Source: Burkholderiales bacterium (GTDB lineage Bacteria > Pseudomonadota > Gammaproteobacteria > Burkholderiales > SG8-39). Taken from it: a DNA stretch of 64,000 nucleotides. The translations under genes and the position numbers were made by a program. This document shows, in pieces, positions 44,683 through 53,642 of this stretch. Every line of letters starts with the position of its first letter. Position 1 is the first letter of the stretch. The stretch is taken from the NCBI GenBank assembly GCA_014860445.1, contig JACZJT010000065.1:1-64000 (forward strand), written 5' to 3'. The notes under the pieces were generated by a model, which had not been told where the DNA came from, made no database searches, and saw only the letters and a list, made by a program, of their open reading frames with translations.

Positions 44683-45372
44683 CTAGACATCGCGCCGATG
44701 ATTTTCCCGGAACGCGCTCATGTGAAAGCGCGCCTGCGCGCTCGAATAGCGGTAGTCGCGGCCGACCGGACAGGCGTGGCGCGGAAGGCAGCCGATGCCC
44801 ATGCAGGCGGGTTCCGGCGCCGTCACCAGTAGGCGTGCGCAGGCCGGAACGTCGTAGGACTTGCCGTCGAACGCGCCTGCCGGGCAGGCGCTGAGGCAGG
44901 GTTTATCCATGCAACTCGCACAAGGGCTGGCGCGACGATCCGGCGGCGGCAACTCGATCGCAGCGTCAAACAGCAGCGCGCCGCGATAGCCGTGCCACAG
45001 CCCGTAGTCCGGATGGATGAGCAGACCCAGCGGCGAGGCATGACAGGGTTCGGCGCGCATCGCCCAGCGCTGAAACGGCAGGTAGGGACGTTCGAACGGA
45101 AAAACCGCATGCCCGCCCAGCCGAGCGGCAAGTTCGCGCAACACGCGTTCCGACCATTGGTCCAGGGTCATCGCACTGCCGGCTCGCGCGGCGTCGAAGG
45201 CGCGCCACATCTGCGGACCGGCGTTGCCGGCCAGCACCAGGGTGCGTGCAGGCCGGTCGGCCGCGAGCGGCGGCACGCCGTCGCCTGCCACGGGATGAAA
45301 CGCGCCGCGCGGGGTCAGGCCCGCCTGCCGCAACGCGAGTTCGATTTCGCCCAGTTCGATACGATCAATCAT
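44683..45372 (-). CDS. 4Fe-4S ferredoxin-type protein (QueG-like C-terminal cluster region)
   Basis: A 229-residue protein. The first half has no cofactor motif; the second half has CASCMDKPCLSACP and a Cys set in ACARLL, ACMGIGCLPRHACPVG, giving eight or more ligand Cys for two clusters. The arrangement recalls epoxyqueuosine-reductase-like ferredoxin domains, but the cobalamin part is absent. I chose the ATG at 45372; a TTG at 45426 would lengthen it. It precedes iorB on the same strand (72-bp gap), so it may be linked to electron transfer there. Confidence 0.7.
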   Translation of the reverse strand: MIDRIELGEIELALRQAGLTPRGAFHPVAGDGVPPLAADRPARTLVLAGNAGPQMWRAFDAARAGSAMTLDQWSERVLRELAARLGGHAVFPFERPYLPFQRWAMRAEPCHASPLGLLIHPDYGLWHGYRGALLFDAAIELPPPDRRASPCASCMDKPCLSACPAGAFDGKSYDVPACARLLVTAPEPACMGIGCLPRHACPVGRDYRYSSAQARFHMSAFRENHRRDV

Positions 45373-45506
45373 GCCCGCATGATCGCAGAATATGGCGCCG
45401 ACGTAATCCTTGAGCCGACCGCGCAAGCGGCATAGACTTGCCCTGGGTGCCGAATTTCAGCCGAGCCTGAGTTTTGGCCAGGCTCAATTTGTTCAAGGAG
45501 ACCGAT

Positions 45507-46268
45507 ATGGCCGATATCGATGCCTACGCCGCGCCCGCGTCGCAGGCCGGCAGCTTCAATTCCGCAGGGCGCATCGTCGCCGCCGGACGCGGCTGGGACT
45601 GGATAGTCGAAGCCTGGGCGCTGTTTCGCAAGCAGCCCGGCATGTGGATCCTGATCATCGTCATCGCCGGCATTCTGTTCATCGCCATCAGCGTGATCCC
45701 GATTCTGGGTTCTCTCGCAAGTACGCTGCTGATGCCCATCTTTGGCGCCGGCCTGATGCTGGGCTGCAAGGAGCTGGACCATGGAGGCACGCTGGAACTC
45801 GCCCATCTGTTCGCGGGTTTCAAACAGAGGACCGGCGACCTGGTGATGGTGGGCGTTTTCAACCTGATCGGCGGGGTACTCATCGCCCTCGCCTTCACCG
45901 CCGTGGCCGGCGGCGGCGTGTTCATGGCCATCATTAGCGGCGGCACCGCGGGCCCGGCCCTGCCACTGGTATCGATAATGATCGGGCTGCTGCTGGTCGC
46001 GGGGCTGCTGGTACCGCTGACCATGGCACTCTGGTTTGCGCCCGCGCTGATCGTGCTGCACGAGATGGCGCCGGTGGCTGCGCTCAAGGCAAGCTTCTTC
46101 GCCAGCCTCAGGAACTGGCTGCCCTTCCTGGTATACGGCGTGGTGTTGCTGGTGTTGAGCCTGGCCGCCGCAATCCCCGCGGGCCTGGGCTACCTGATCC
46201 TGTTCCCGGTACTGGCCGCTTCCGTATATACCGCTTATCGCGACATTTTCTGCGGCGCGCCGGCTTAA
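45507..46268 (+). CDS. BPSS1780 family membrane protein
   Basis: A 253-residue protein with about six membrane helices. GRGWDWIVEAWALFRKQPGMWIL at the N-terminus and APALIVLHEMAPVAALKASFFASLRNWLPF near the C-terminus are diagnostic of the BPSS1780 family, largely restricted to betaproteobacteria. Function unknown. AAGGAG lies 6 nt before the ATG at 45507. Confidence 0.85.
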   Translation: MADIDAYAAPASQAGSFNSAGRIVAAGRGWDWIVEAWALFRKQPGMWILIIVIAGILFIAISVIPILGSLASTLLMPIFGAGLMLGCKELDHGGTLELAHLFAGFKQRTGDLVMVGVFNLIGGVLIALAFTAVAGGGVFMAIISGGTAGPALPLVSIMIGLLLVAGLLVPLTMALWFAPALIVLHEMAPVAALKASFFASLRNWLPFLVYGVVLLVLSLAAAIPAGLGYLILFPVLAASVYTAYRDIFCGAPA

Positions 46269-46289
46269 CAGCCGAAGGCGCGAGACGGC

Positions 46290-46637
46290 GTGCTAGGCGC
46301 GATCACCCTGCTGCTCGTGTACCAGTTGGTCGGCGAAGTGATCGCGCTCGCCTTCAAATTGCCCGTCCCCGGCCCGGTGATCGGCATGCTGCTGTTGTTC
46401 CTCACCCTGCTCGCGCGCGGCCGCATCTCCGACGGTTTGCGCAATACCGCCAACAGCCTGCTCTCGCACCTGTCGCTGCTGTTCGTGCCCGCGGGCACCG
46501 GCGTGATGGTGCACCTCGCGCGGGTCGCCGATGAATGGGTGGCCATCGCCGCCGCACTGATCGGCAGCACCGTGCTCACCATCGCCGTCACTGCGCTGGT
46601 GATGCGCGCATTGATGGCGCGCAAGGAGCAGGCATGA
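46290..46637 (+). CDS. lrgA: CidA/LrgA family protein
   Basis: A 115-residue, four-helix protein. PGPVIGMLLLFLTLL and LFVPAGTGVMVHL are the conserved CidA/LrgA motifs. It was first described as holin or antiholin; with LrgB, homologues act in export or import of small carboxylates such as pyruvate or glycolate. The start is a GTG 21 bp after the preceding stop. It overlaps lrgB by ATGA. Confidence 0.87.
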   Translation: MLGAITLLLVYQLVGEVIALAFKLPVPGPVIGMLLLFLTLLARGRISDGLRNTANSLLSHLSLLFVPAGTGVMVHLARVADEWVAIAAALIGSTVLTIAVTALVMRALMARKEQA

Positions 46638-47359
46638 CGCCCAAGGTGCTCGACATCTGGGTTTATCTGTCGACCACGCCGCTGCTCGGGCTCACCATCA
46701 CCCTGGTGGTCTACCAGTGCGCGTACTGGGTCTATCAGCGCGCGAACTTTCACCCCCTGCTCAACCCGGTCGCGCTCTCCGTGGCGACACTGGTGCTGCT
46801 GCTGACGCTGACAGGCACACCCTACCAAACCTATTTTGACGGCGCGCAGTTCGTGCACTTTCTGCTCGGCCCGGCCACGGTGGCGCTGGCGATTCCGCTG
46901 TACGCGCAGATGGGCAAACTGAAAAGCCTGCTCCTGCCGCTGCTGGCCGCGCTGCTGGCCGGCGCCCTCACCGCAATCGTGTCCGCCGTTGGCATCGCCT
47001 GGCTGCTCGGCGCGAGCCGCGTGACCTTGATCTCGCTGGCGCCGAAGTCCGTGACCACGCCGATCGCCATGGGCATCACCGAAAAAATGGGTGGGCTGCC
47101 CTCGCTCACGGCGGTGCTGGTGGTCTCGACCGGCATCATCGGCGCGGTCACGGCCAAGTACGTGCTCGATTTCCTGCGCGTGCACGATCACGGCGTGCGC
47201 GGTTTCGCAGTGGGTATCGCCGCCCACGGCATCGGCACCGCGCGCGCGTTCCAGGTAAGCGAGGAAGCCGGGGCGTTTGCAGGACTGGGGATGGGGTTGA
47301 ACGGGCTCGCCACCGCGCTCCTGTTTCCGCTGCTGATCTGGCTGTTCGGACTCGGCTAG
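46634..47359 (+). CDS. lrgB: LrgB family protein
   Basis: A 241-residue, multi-helix membrane protein. FVHFLLGPATVALAIPLY, SLAPKSVTTPIAMGI and AAHGIGTARAF(Q) are invariant LrgB blocks. It forms a two-component carrier or holin-like unit with the LrgA protein encoded immediately before it, translationally coupled through ATGA at 46634. Confidence 0.9.
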   Translation: MTPKVLDIWVYLSTTPLLGLTITLVVYQCAYWVYQRANFHPLLNPVALSVATLVLLLTLTGTPYQTYFDGAQFVHFLLGPATVALAIPLYAQMGKLKSLLLPLLAALLAGALTAIVSAVGIAWLLGASRVTLISLAPKSVTTPIAMGITEKMGGLPSLTAVLVVSTGIIGAVTAKYVLDFLRVHDHGVRGFAVGIAAHGIGTARAFQVSEEAGAFAGLGMGLNGLATALLFPLLIWLFGLG

Positions 47360-47432
47360 CAGGTGAAATGGCGTAAGCTATGCGCCGCAGGGCAAACACC
47401 AAATCGAATTTATCGCACAGGAAACAAGACAC

Positions 47433-48317
47433 GTGAACACAAATACAAAGCTGCTGCGCGTGGGCATACCCAAGGGCAGTCTGCAGGAGACCACGCAAAA
47501 GTTGTTCGTGCGCGCCGGCTATGACCTGCGCATCTCCGGCCGCTCCTACTATCCCGCGATCGACGATGCGGAGATCGAATGCATCCTGATCCGGCCGCAG
47601 GAAATGTCGCGCTACGTCGGGCAGGGGATCATCGACTGCGCGATTACCGGCCTGGACTGGATACTCGAAAACGACATCGATGTGGCGGAGATCGCCGATC
47701 TGCGCGCCCCCTGGCCGAATTACGGACCGGTACGCTGGGTGATGGCCTCCAAGGACGACTCGCCGTTCAACAGCGTGAAGGATCTCGGAGGCCGGCGCAT
47801 CGCCACCGAGGCGGTGGGCATGACCAAGCGCTTCCTCGCGCAGCACGGCGTGGAGGCGAACGTCGAATTTTCCTGGGGCGCGACCGAAGTCAAGCCGCCG
47901 ATCCTGGCAGACGCGATCGTCGACGTGTCCGAGACCGGCGCCTCGCTGCGCGCGAACAACCTCAAGATCATGCACGTGGTGCTGGAGAGCACGCCGCGCT
48001 TCATCGGCTGCCACGACTCGCTCAAGGACGATTGGAAGCGCGAGAAAATCGACTGTGTGCTGATGCTGCTCAAGGGTGCGATCGCGGCCGCGACGCGCGT
48101 GCTGCTGTCGATGAATCTGCCGCGCGACAACGTCGACGCGGTGCTGAAACTCCTGCCGGCGCTCGCGACGCCCACGGTGTCCACGCTGGCCGACCCGCAC
48201 TGGATCGACCTGTCCACCGTGGTCGAGGAAAAACTGGTGCGCGAACTGATTCCGCGGCTCTACGCAGCGGGCGCGCGCGGCATCATCGAACTGCCGCTGA
48301 ACAAGATCGTCGACTAG
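47433..48317 (+). CDS. hisG: ATP phosphoribosyltransferase, long form (HisG)
   Basis: A 294-residue HisG. RVGIPKGSLQETT and the substrate-binding LGGRRIATEAVGMTKRFLAQ and DAIVDVSETGASLRANNLK blocks form the catalytic bilobal part; residues about 215-294 are the regulatory ACT-like domain of the long form (HWIDLSTVVEEKLVRELIPRLYAAGARGIIELPLNKIV), which binds histidine. It makes N1-phosphoribosyl-ATP, the first step of histidine synthesis. The start is GTG with AGGAAA upstream. No other his genes are nearby. Confidence 0.88.
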   Translation: MNTNTKLLRVGIPKGSLQETTQKLFVRAGYDLRISGRSYYPAIDDAEIECILIRPQEMSRYVGQGIIDCAITGLDWILENDIDVAEIADLRAPWPNYGPVRWVMASKDDSPFNSVKDLGGRRIATEAVGMTKRFLAQHGVEANVEFSWGATEVKPPILADAIVDVSETGASLRANNLKIMHVVLESTPRFIGCHDSLKDDWKREKIDCVLMLLKGAIAAATRVLLSMNLPRDNVDAVLKLLPALATPTVSTLADPHWIDLSTVVEEKLVRELIPRLYAAGARGIIELPLNKIVD

Positions 48318-48339
48318 GGCGGGCCAGCGCCGCAGGCGC

Positions 48340-48777
48340 TTATTCGGGCAGCGTTTTTACAACGCGCCTGCCCGCCGCGACGAACACCGCGCTTGCACGC
48401 ACAATGCGCTGCTCACCCACCAGGATGTAACAGTTCGCGAACGACAATCGGCTTCCCTGCTTCTGAATGTCGACGCGCGCTTCCAGCCAGTCGCCCGTTT
48501 TCGCGGTGCCCGCATAGTCCAGCGACAGGTTCGCCGTGACCAGATTGCCCGGTGGCTCGGTCGAGAACGCCATGGTGTATCCGAGGGCGACATCCGCCAG
48601 CGTGGCGAGTATGCCGCCGTGCACCGTGCCTCGGGAATTGCAGTGCTTGGCCTCGGCCCGCAGTCCGATTACAAGGCACTTGCCCTCTTCGCGAGAGTAA
48701 AGAGGGCCTATCAGGTCCAGCACCGGGCTGGTCCGGAACAAGGGCTTGAATCCGTGCGGTGCATTCATTTCTGCCAA
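48340..48777 (-). CDS. PaaI-type hotdog thioesterase
   Basis: A 145-residue hotdog domain with RGTVHGGILATLADVALGY, the PaaI signature carrying the HGG turn and catalytic Asp, then LVTANLSLDYAGTAKTGDWLEA. It hydrolyses acyl- or aryl-CoA. An in-frame ATG three codons in (48768) is an alternative start. It is divergent from the MarR operon. Confidence 0.87.
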   Translation of the reverse strand: MAEMNAPHGFKPLFRTSPVLDLIGPLYSREEGKCLVIGLRAEAKHCNSRGTVHGGILATLADVALGYTMAFSTEPPGNLVTANLSLDYAGTAKTGDWLEARVDIQKQGSRLSFANCYILVGEQRIVRASAVFVAAGRRVVKTLPE

Positions 48778-48882
48778 ACCCGGTTTTCTTCGACGCGCTT
48801 TGCAAAACGGCTGCCCGCATTATATAGGCGCGGATGCGTAGCCCGGCCGAACAGGGTCCGCAGACAGGCCCGGTGCATATAG

Positions 48883-48894
48883 GTGTAACTACAC
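48883..48894. promoter_or_regulatory. Candidate MarR operator upstream of marR-MFS operon
   Basis: GTGTA-AC-TACAC is a small inverted repeat 20 bp before the MarR start, flanked by GCATAT on each side. Its place in the intergenic region between divergent genes suggests autoregulation by the MarR protein. Confidence 0.35.
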
Positions 48895-48914
48895 GCATAT
48901 GCTAATATCGCGCC

Positions 48915-49367
48915 ATGTCAGCTTCCGCCCGCGTCCCCAGTTTCGGCTGCACCTGCGCCCGGTTGCGCAAACTCGCGCGCCGGGTGACGCGCATTTACGA
49001 CGCCTATCTCGCGCCGCAATCGATCAAGGTCACGCAGTTTTCCCTGCTGGTCAACGCCACGAGCCGTGAGCGCACCGTATCGGAGTTCGCCGCGGAACTG
49101 GAGATGGATCGCAGCACACTCAGCCGCAACCTGGCGCCGCTCGTCGCGCAGGGCTGGGTGAGCATCGCGATCGGCGCCGATACACGCAGCCGCAGCATCA
49201 GCGTCACCGCCGCAGGCAGGCGCAAGCTCAAGGCCGCTCTGCCCTTATGGCGCAAGGCGCAGTGCGAAGTCGAATCCATGCTCGGCACCGAGAGCGTGGC
49301 TCAATTGCACCAGAACATCAGGCAAGCCCTCGCCACACTCCCGAACCCCACAGGAAAACACGCATGA
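48915..49367 (+). CDS. MarR family transcriptional regulator
   Basis: A 150-residue winged-helix protein. TVSEFAAELEMDRSTLSRNLAPLVAQGWVSI is the recognition region and AIGADTRSRSISVTAAGRRKL the wing. A Cys pair near the N-terminus (FGCTCARLRKLAR) is unusual and could sense redox or metals. It overlaps the MFS gene by ATGA and probably represses the four-gene operon to 51945 until a ligand binds. Confidence 0.87.
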   Translation: MSASARVPSFGCTCARLRKLARRVTRIYDAYLAPQSIKVTQFSLLVNATSRERTVSEFAAELEMDRSTLSRNLAPLVAQGWVSIAIGADTRSRSISVTAAGRRKLKAALPLWRKAQCEVESMLGTESVAQLHQNIRQALATLPNPTGKHA

Positions 49368-50569
49368 GCGCCAAACGCCAATACTGGATGCTGGTCATCT
49401 CCGCAGCGCTGATACTCGCCGTGACCATGGGCCTGCGCAATGCAATGGGCTTGTTCGTATCGCCGATCAACACCAATACCGGCCTGGGCATCGTCACAGT
49501 GAGTTTCGCGCTCGCCGTAGGCCAGTTCGTATGGGGCGCGGCCCAGCCGATTTTCGGCGCGCTCGCAGACCGTGCCGGCTCGTTCCGGATCATCGCGTTC
49601 GGTGCGGTGCTGCTCGCACTGGGCCTGGCGGCGACGCCGTTCATGACTTCCGGTCTCGGCCTGATTTTCTTCCTCGGCGTCGTTACTGCCGCGGGGGCGG
49701 GCGGGGGCAGTTTTTCCATTCTCATCGGCGCCGCGGCACAACGCCTGCCGGCGGAACGCCGTGCCTTTGCCTCGGGCTTCATCAATGCGGGCGGTTCCTT
49801 CGGCCAGTTCGTGTTCGCGCCCTTGGCGCAAGTGCTGATCAGCGCCTTCGGCTGGATCACGGCGCTGCTCAGCCTGGCCGCCTCCGCCCTGCTCACCATC
49901 CCGCTGGCGCTGCCACTGCGCGACAAACACCAGGGCGGCCCGACGGTGCACGCGCCCGGCATCAGCCTGTCGGAACAAACGCTGGTCGCATTCAAGGACC
50001 GAAGCTATCTGTGCCTGCATGCGGGGTTTTTCACCTGCGGCTTTCACATCGCCTTCCTCGTGACCCACCTGCCCGGCGAAGTCGCCTTGTGCGGGCTCCC
50101 CGCCTCGGTCTCAGCCGCCTCGCTAGCGATCATCGGCCTGTTCAATATCGTCGGCAGCCTGGGCGTGGGCTGGCTCGCGCAGACCTACCGCATGAAGTAC
50201 CTGTTGTTCTGGGTCTATGGCATCCGTGCCGTCGCGATCACGTTCTACCTGATGGCGCCGCATACGGCGTTTACGTTTTATGTTTTCGCGGCCGTGCTGG
50301 GCCTGAGCTGGCTCGCCACGGTACCGCCGACAGCGGGCCTGGTGGGCAAGCTGTTCGGCGTGCGCTATCTCGCCACCCTGTTCGGGCTGACGCTGCTGTC
50401 ACACCAGATCGGCGGCTTTTTCGGCGCGTGGCTGGGCGGGATCGCGATCGCCTCAAGCGGCAACTACGACTGGATGTGGTACGCGGACATCGCGCTCGCG
50501 CTCGCGGCCGCCCTGGTCAACCTGCCGATACGCGAAGCACAGCCCAAACTCGCCGCGGCGGCGGCTTGA
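49364..50569 (+). CDS. MFS transporter, oxalate/monocarboxylate-like
   Basis: A 401-residue, 12-helix MFS carrier. GLFVSPINTNTGLGIVTVSFALA and QPIFGALADRAGSFRIIAFG (loop 2-3 motif) and a wide GAGGGSFSILIGAAAQRL stretch resemble YhjX/OxlT-type transporters. Substrate unknown; the MarR control and SDR and isomerase neighbours suggest an aromatic or organic acid. Confidence 0.82.
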   Translation: MSAKRQYWMLVISAALILAVTMGLRNAMGLFVSPINTNTGLGIVTVSFALAVGQFVWGAAQPIFGALADRAGSFRIIAFGAVLLALGLAATPFMTSGLGLIFFLGVVTAAGAGGGSFSILIGAAAQRLPAERRAFASGFINAGGSFGQFVFAPLAQVLISAFGWITALLSLAASALLTIPLALPLRDKHQGGPTVHAPGISLSEQTLVAFKDRSYLCLHAGFFTCGFHIAFLVTHLPGEVALCGLPASVSAASLAIIGLFNIVGSLGVGWLAQTYRMKYLLFWVYGIRAVAITFYLMAPHTAFTFYVFAAVLGLSWLATVPPTAGLVGKLFGVRYLATLFGLTLLSHQIGGFFGAWLGGIAIASSGNYDWMWYADIALALAAALVNLPIREAQPKLAAAAA

Positions 50570-50598
50570 CCGCCAGTTGCATTGGGAGGGGATAAACC

Positions 50599-51327
50599 AT
50601 GAGCGAACAAAAAGCCGTCCTGGTCGTGGGCGCCGGCGATGCCACGGGCGGCGCGATCGCGCGCCGCTTCGCGCGTGAAGGCTACATCGCCTGCGTCACG
50701 CGGCGGCATGCCGACAAACTCGCGCCGCTGGTCGCGGCGATTGAAGCCGCGGGCGGCGAAGCGCATCCCTTCGGTTCGGACGCGCGCAAGGAGAACGAGG
50801 TTATCGCGCTGTTCGCGCAGATCGAAAAGGACATCGCGCCGATCGAGGTCGTGGTGTACAACATCGGCGCCAACGTGCGCTTTCCGATCACCGAGACCAC
50901 GGCGCGGGTCTACTACAAGGTCTGGGAAATGGGCTGCTTCGGCGGCTTTCTGGTCGGGCGCGAGGCCGCGAGAACCATGCTGCCGCGCGGGCGCGGTTCG
51001 ATTTTTTTCACCGGGGCGACCGCCAGCCTGCGCGGAAGCAGCGGGTTTGCCGCGTTTGCCGGCGCCAAGCACGGGCTGCGCTCGCTCGCCCAGAGCATGG
51101 CACGCGAACTGGGGCCAAAGGGCATCCACGTCGCGCAGCTGATCATCGACGCGGCGATAGACACCGAGTTCATCCGCGAGAATTTCCCGCAGCGTTACGC
51201 CCTCAAGGACCAGGACGGTATTGTCGATCCCGATGCCATCGCCGAAAGCTACTGGCAGTTGCACCTGCAGCCGCGCAGCGCCTGGACCCATGAAATGGAC
51301 CTGCGGCCGTGGATCGAATCCTGGTAA
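50599..51327 (+). CDS. Atypical SDR family oxidoreductase (FxxxK variant)
   Basis: A 242-residue SDR. The cofactor loop is GAGDATGG (11-18) and TRR at 34-36 suggests NADPH. The usual catalytic Tyr is replaced: F153 and K157 in AAFAGAKHGL, with S143 kept; NIG replaces NAG. This FAGAK form is common to a whole subgroup of bacterial SDRs annotated as glucose dehydrogenase-like, so it is not a lone mutation. Activity is uncertain. It lies 29 bp after the MFS gene. Confidence 0.8.
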   Translation: MSEQKAVLVVGAGDATGGAIARRFAREGYIACVTRRHADKLAPLVAAIEAAGGEAHPFGSDARKENEVIALFAQIEKDIAPIEVVVYNIGANVRFPITETTARVYYKVWEMGCFGGFLVGREAARTMLPRGRGSIFFTGATASLRGSSGFAAFAGAKHGLRSLAQSMARELGPKGIHVAQLIIDAAIDTEFIRENFPQRYALKDQDGIVDPDAIAESYWQLHLQPRSAWTHEMDLRPWIESW

Positions 51328-51354
51328 AGAGCACACCCTGACGGAGCGAACGAG

Positions 51355-51945
51355 ATGACGAAAACAGTCGAGTTCTACTTTGATTTCGGCAGCCCCTATT
51401 CCTACCTGGCCTACAAAGCGCTGCCGGGAATCGCGGCGGCGCAGGGCGCGCAGATCGTCTGGCGCCCGATGCTGCTCGGCGGCGTATTCAAGGCCACCGG
51501 CAATCACAGCCCGATCGAGATTCCCGCGAAGGGAAAATGGCTGAGCCAGGATCTGCAGCGCTGGGCGAAGCGCTACCGCGCGGTGTTCAGGAACAACCCG
51601 CATTTCCCGGTCAACACGCTGGTGTTGATGCGCGGCGCGACCGGATTGCAGATGCGCGGGACGGACTTCGACAAGTACGTCGAGGCGATGTTTCGCGCCA
51701 TGTGGGAGACGCCGCGCAATCTGGGCGAACCGGCGGAAATCGCCGCGGTGCTGGGCGAGGCCGGATTCGACGCCGCGGCCTTCCTGGCCCTCGTGAACGA
51801 CGCGCAGGTGAAAGATCAGCTCAAGAAGAACACGGACGAGGCCGTGGCGCGCGGCGTGTTCGGCGCACCGACCTTCTTCGTCGGCGACGAAATGTTCTGG
51901 GGCCAGGACCGGCTCGATTTCGTCGCCGAGGCGCTGGCCGGTTAA
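51355..51945 (+). CDS. 2-hydroxychromene-2-carboxylate isomerase family protein, copy B
   Basis: A 196-residue DsbA-fold isomerase. FDFGSPYSYLAYK holds the catalytic Ser13, and RGVFGAPTFFVGDEMFWGQDRLDF is the C-terminal signature. Like copy A at 20286 it probably uses glutathione to isomerise an unsaturated oxo acid. As the last gene of the MarR-MFS-SDR operon, it supports a role in transport and catabolism of an aromatic compound (inference). Confidence 0.87.
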   Translation: MTKTVEFYFDFGSPYSYLAYKALPGIAAAQGAQIVWRPMLLGGVFKATGNHSPIEIPAKGKWLSQDLQRWAKRYRAVFRNNPHFPVNTLVLMRGATGLQMRGTDFDKYVEAMFRAMWETPRNLGEPAEIAAVLGEAGFDAAAFLALVNDAQVKDQLKKNTDEAVARGVFGAPTFFVGDEMFWGQDRLDFVAEALAG

Positions 51946-52148
51946 CCGGACCTGTGCCGGACCGTCAACCGGCCAAATGCGGTTTTTGTGAACAAGTTGG
52001 CATATTGACGCGAAAACATCTGCATATAGCCTCATTCGGCTATACGAGGTAGCATCGGGGGCATATTATGCGGCACCCAAGCGCGGGGGGCCGCTACTGC
52101 ACGCGCGGAGACCTGAGTCGCGAAAGAGCACGGACCGCGCCGCGGCGA

Positions 52149-52583
52149 ATGAATATTCACCAATTGAATCGGGATCATCTGCACCACGCCGCTATGCAAG
52201 ACAAGCCCAAGCCCCGCATTCTGATCATCGATGACAATCGCGGCTTTCGCGAACTGATGCGCATCATGCTATCGAACGAAGGCTACGCGGTGCAGGAAGC
52301 GGAAGATGCCATTGAAGGCGGCAAGGCGATGCTCGCTGTCCAACCCGATCTGGTCATTTGCGACATCGACATGCCTTACATGAACGGCCTGGAACTGCTG
52401 TCGGCACTACGCTCGGATTCCAGTACCGCCTCCATAAAAGTACTGCTGGTCTCGGGACGCAAAGACATCGAGACCCTGACCAAGGCGGAGGAATTCGGTG
52501 CGCTGGATTACCTCGTAAAACCGGTCACCCGCGAACGACTGCTGGAATCGATAGAAGCCTGCCTGAAGCGAACCAGCGGTTGA
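52149..52583 (+). CDS. Single-domain response regulator (CheY-like)
   Basis: A receiver domain with no output domain. RILIIDDN is the acidic pocket, DIDMP carries the phospho-acceptor Asp, VLLVSGRKD the Thr/Ser switch (here Ser) and DYLVKPVTRERL the conserved Lys. It probably relays phosphate or binds a partner protein. Starts at 52149 (144 aa) and 52194 (129 aa, MQDKPKPR) are both possible; neither has a clear ribosome-binding site. No histidine kinase is adjacent. Confidence 0.82.
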   Translation: MNIHQLNRDHLHHAAMQDKPKPRILIIDDNRGFRELMRIMLSNEGYAVQEAEDAIEGGKAMLAVQPDLVICDIDMPYMNGLELLSALRSDSSTASIKVLLVSGRKDIETLTKAEEFGALDYLVKPVTRERLLESIEACLKRTSG

Positions 52584-52721
52584 AACGATTCGACTTCACA
52601 CTGATCGACTTTCTCCACTAACGAGAACATCGAACCCGGGTGCGTCCGTCGGACGCGGGCCGAAACCGTTACCATGGGGCGCAGGCGCACGCCCCCAATA
52701 CTCCCCATGGAAATATAGTCG

Positions 52722-53456
52722 ATGACCAGCGTCCAGCTTCTGATTCTCGGTGGGGCGTTCACCGGCGGGTTTGTTTCGGGATTGACGGGTTTCGGCACCG
52801 GCCTGACCGCGCTTCCCTTCTGGCTCGCCGCGGTAACGCCGCAATTCGCCGCGCCGCTCGTGATGGCCTGCTCGCTGGTTGCGCAACTGCAAACGCTGCC
52901 GGCGATCTGGCATGCGATCGATTTCAAGCGCGTGCGGCCTTTCGTGTTGGGCGGGCTGGCAGGCGTGCCTTTCGGCGCCTACCTTCTGCCTTACGTACCG
53001 GTCGCGGCCTTCAAGGCCGGCGTCGGCCTGCTGCTCATCGCCTATTGCAGCTTCCTGCTCATTGGCCAGTTGCGCTTCAAGCTCACTTGGGGTGGCGCCA
53101 TCGCCGACGGCATGATCGGCCTGGGCGGCGGCATCCTGGGCGGCGTGGCGGGACTGTCGGGACCGCTCCCGACGATATGGGCCGGCCTCAGGGGCTGGGG
53201 CAAAGACGCCAAGCGCGGCGTGTTCCAGGTGTTCAACCTGTCCATACTCGCCTTCGCGCTGGTATCCCAAAGCGTCGCCGGATTGATCAACGCGGACTGG
53301 GGCCGACTGTTTCTGCTTGCCCTGCCGGGCACGCTCGCGGGCGCCTGGCTTGGACGGCGTCTCTACGCAAGACTCAGCGACCGGCGCTTCGACAACGCGA
53401 TTCTGATTCTGCTGCTGATCTCCGGCGTATCCTTGCTGCGTTCGGCATTCCGCTGA
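52722..53456 (+). CDS. Sulfite exporter TauE/SafE family permease
   Basis: A 244-residue, about eight-helix protein. GGAFTGGFVSGLTGFGTGL and GMIGLGGGILGGVAGLSGPLPT are the two internally repeated glycine-rich TauE/SafE motifs. Members move sulfite, sulfoacetate or other small organosulfur anions. No sulfur genes are adjacent, so the substrate is open. Confidence 0.87.
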   Translation: MTSVQLLILGGAFTGGFVSGLTGFGTGLTALPFWLAAVTPQFAAPLVMACSLVAQLQTLPAIWHAIDFKRVRPFVLGGLAGVPFGAYLLPYVPVAAFKAGVGLLLIAYCSFLLIGQLRFKLTWGGAIADGMIGLGGGILGGVAGLSGPLPTIWAGLRGWGKDAKRGVFQVFNLSILAFALVSQSVAGLINADWGRLFLLALPGTLAGAWLGRRLYARLSDRRFDNAILILLLISGVSLLRSAFR

Positions 53457-53642
53457 GCATTGCGCAGCTGCATGCCGCGAGAATAGTATGGCGTCTGCGG
53501 CTACAGCGTGAGGAGCGAGAATGGGTGCAGGAAGCAGCGAACTCATTTGGTTAACGGTTAGCGAAGCCGGGGCGCTTGCCGCAGCGTCACTGCTCGAAGA
53601 AAAATTTGCCATCGCCGCGCACATGCCAATTGAACCTGCCGG

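Noticed and set aside
48328-48342. Hairpin AGCGCCGCAGGCGCT after hisG as a terminator
   Set aside because: No T-run follows on either strand and the loop is only three bases.
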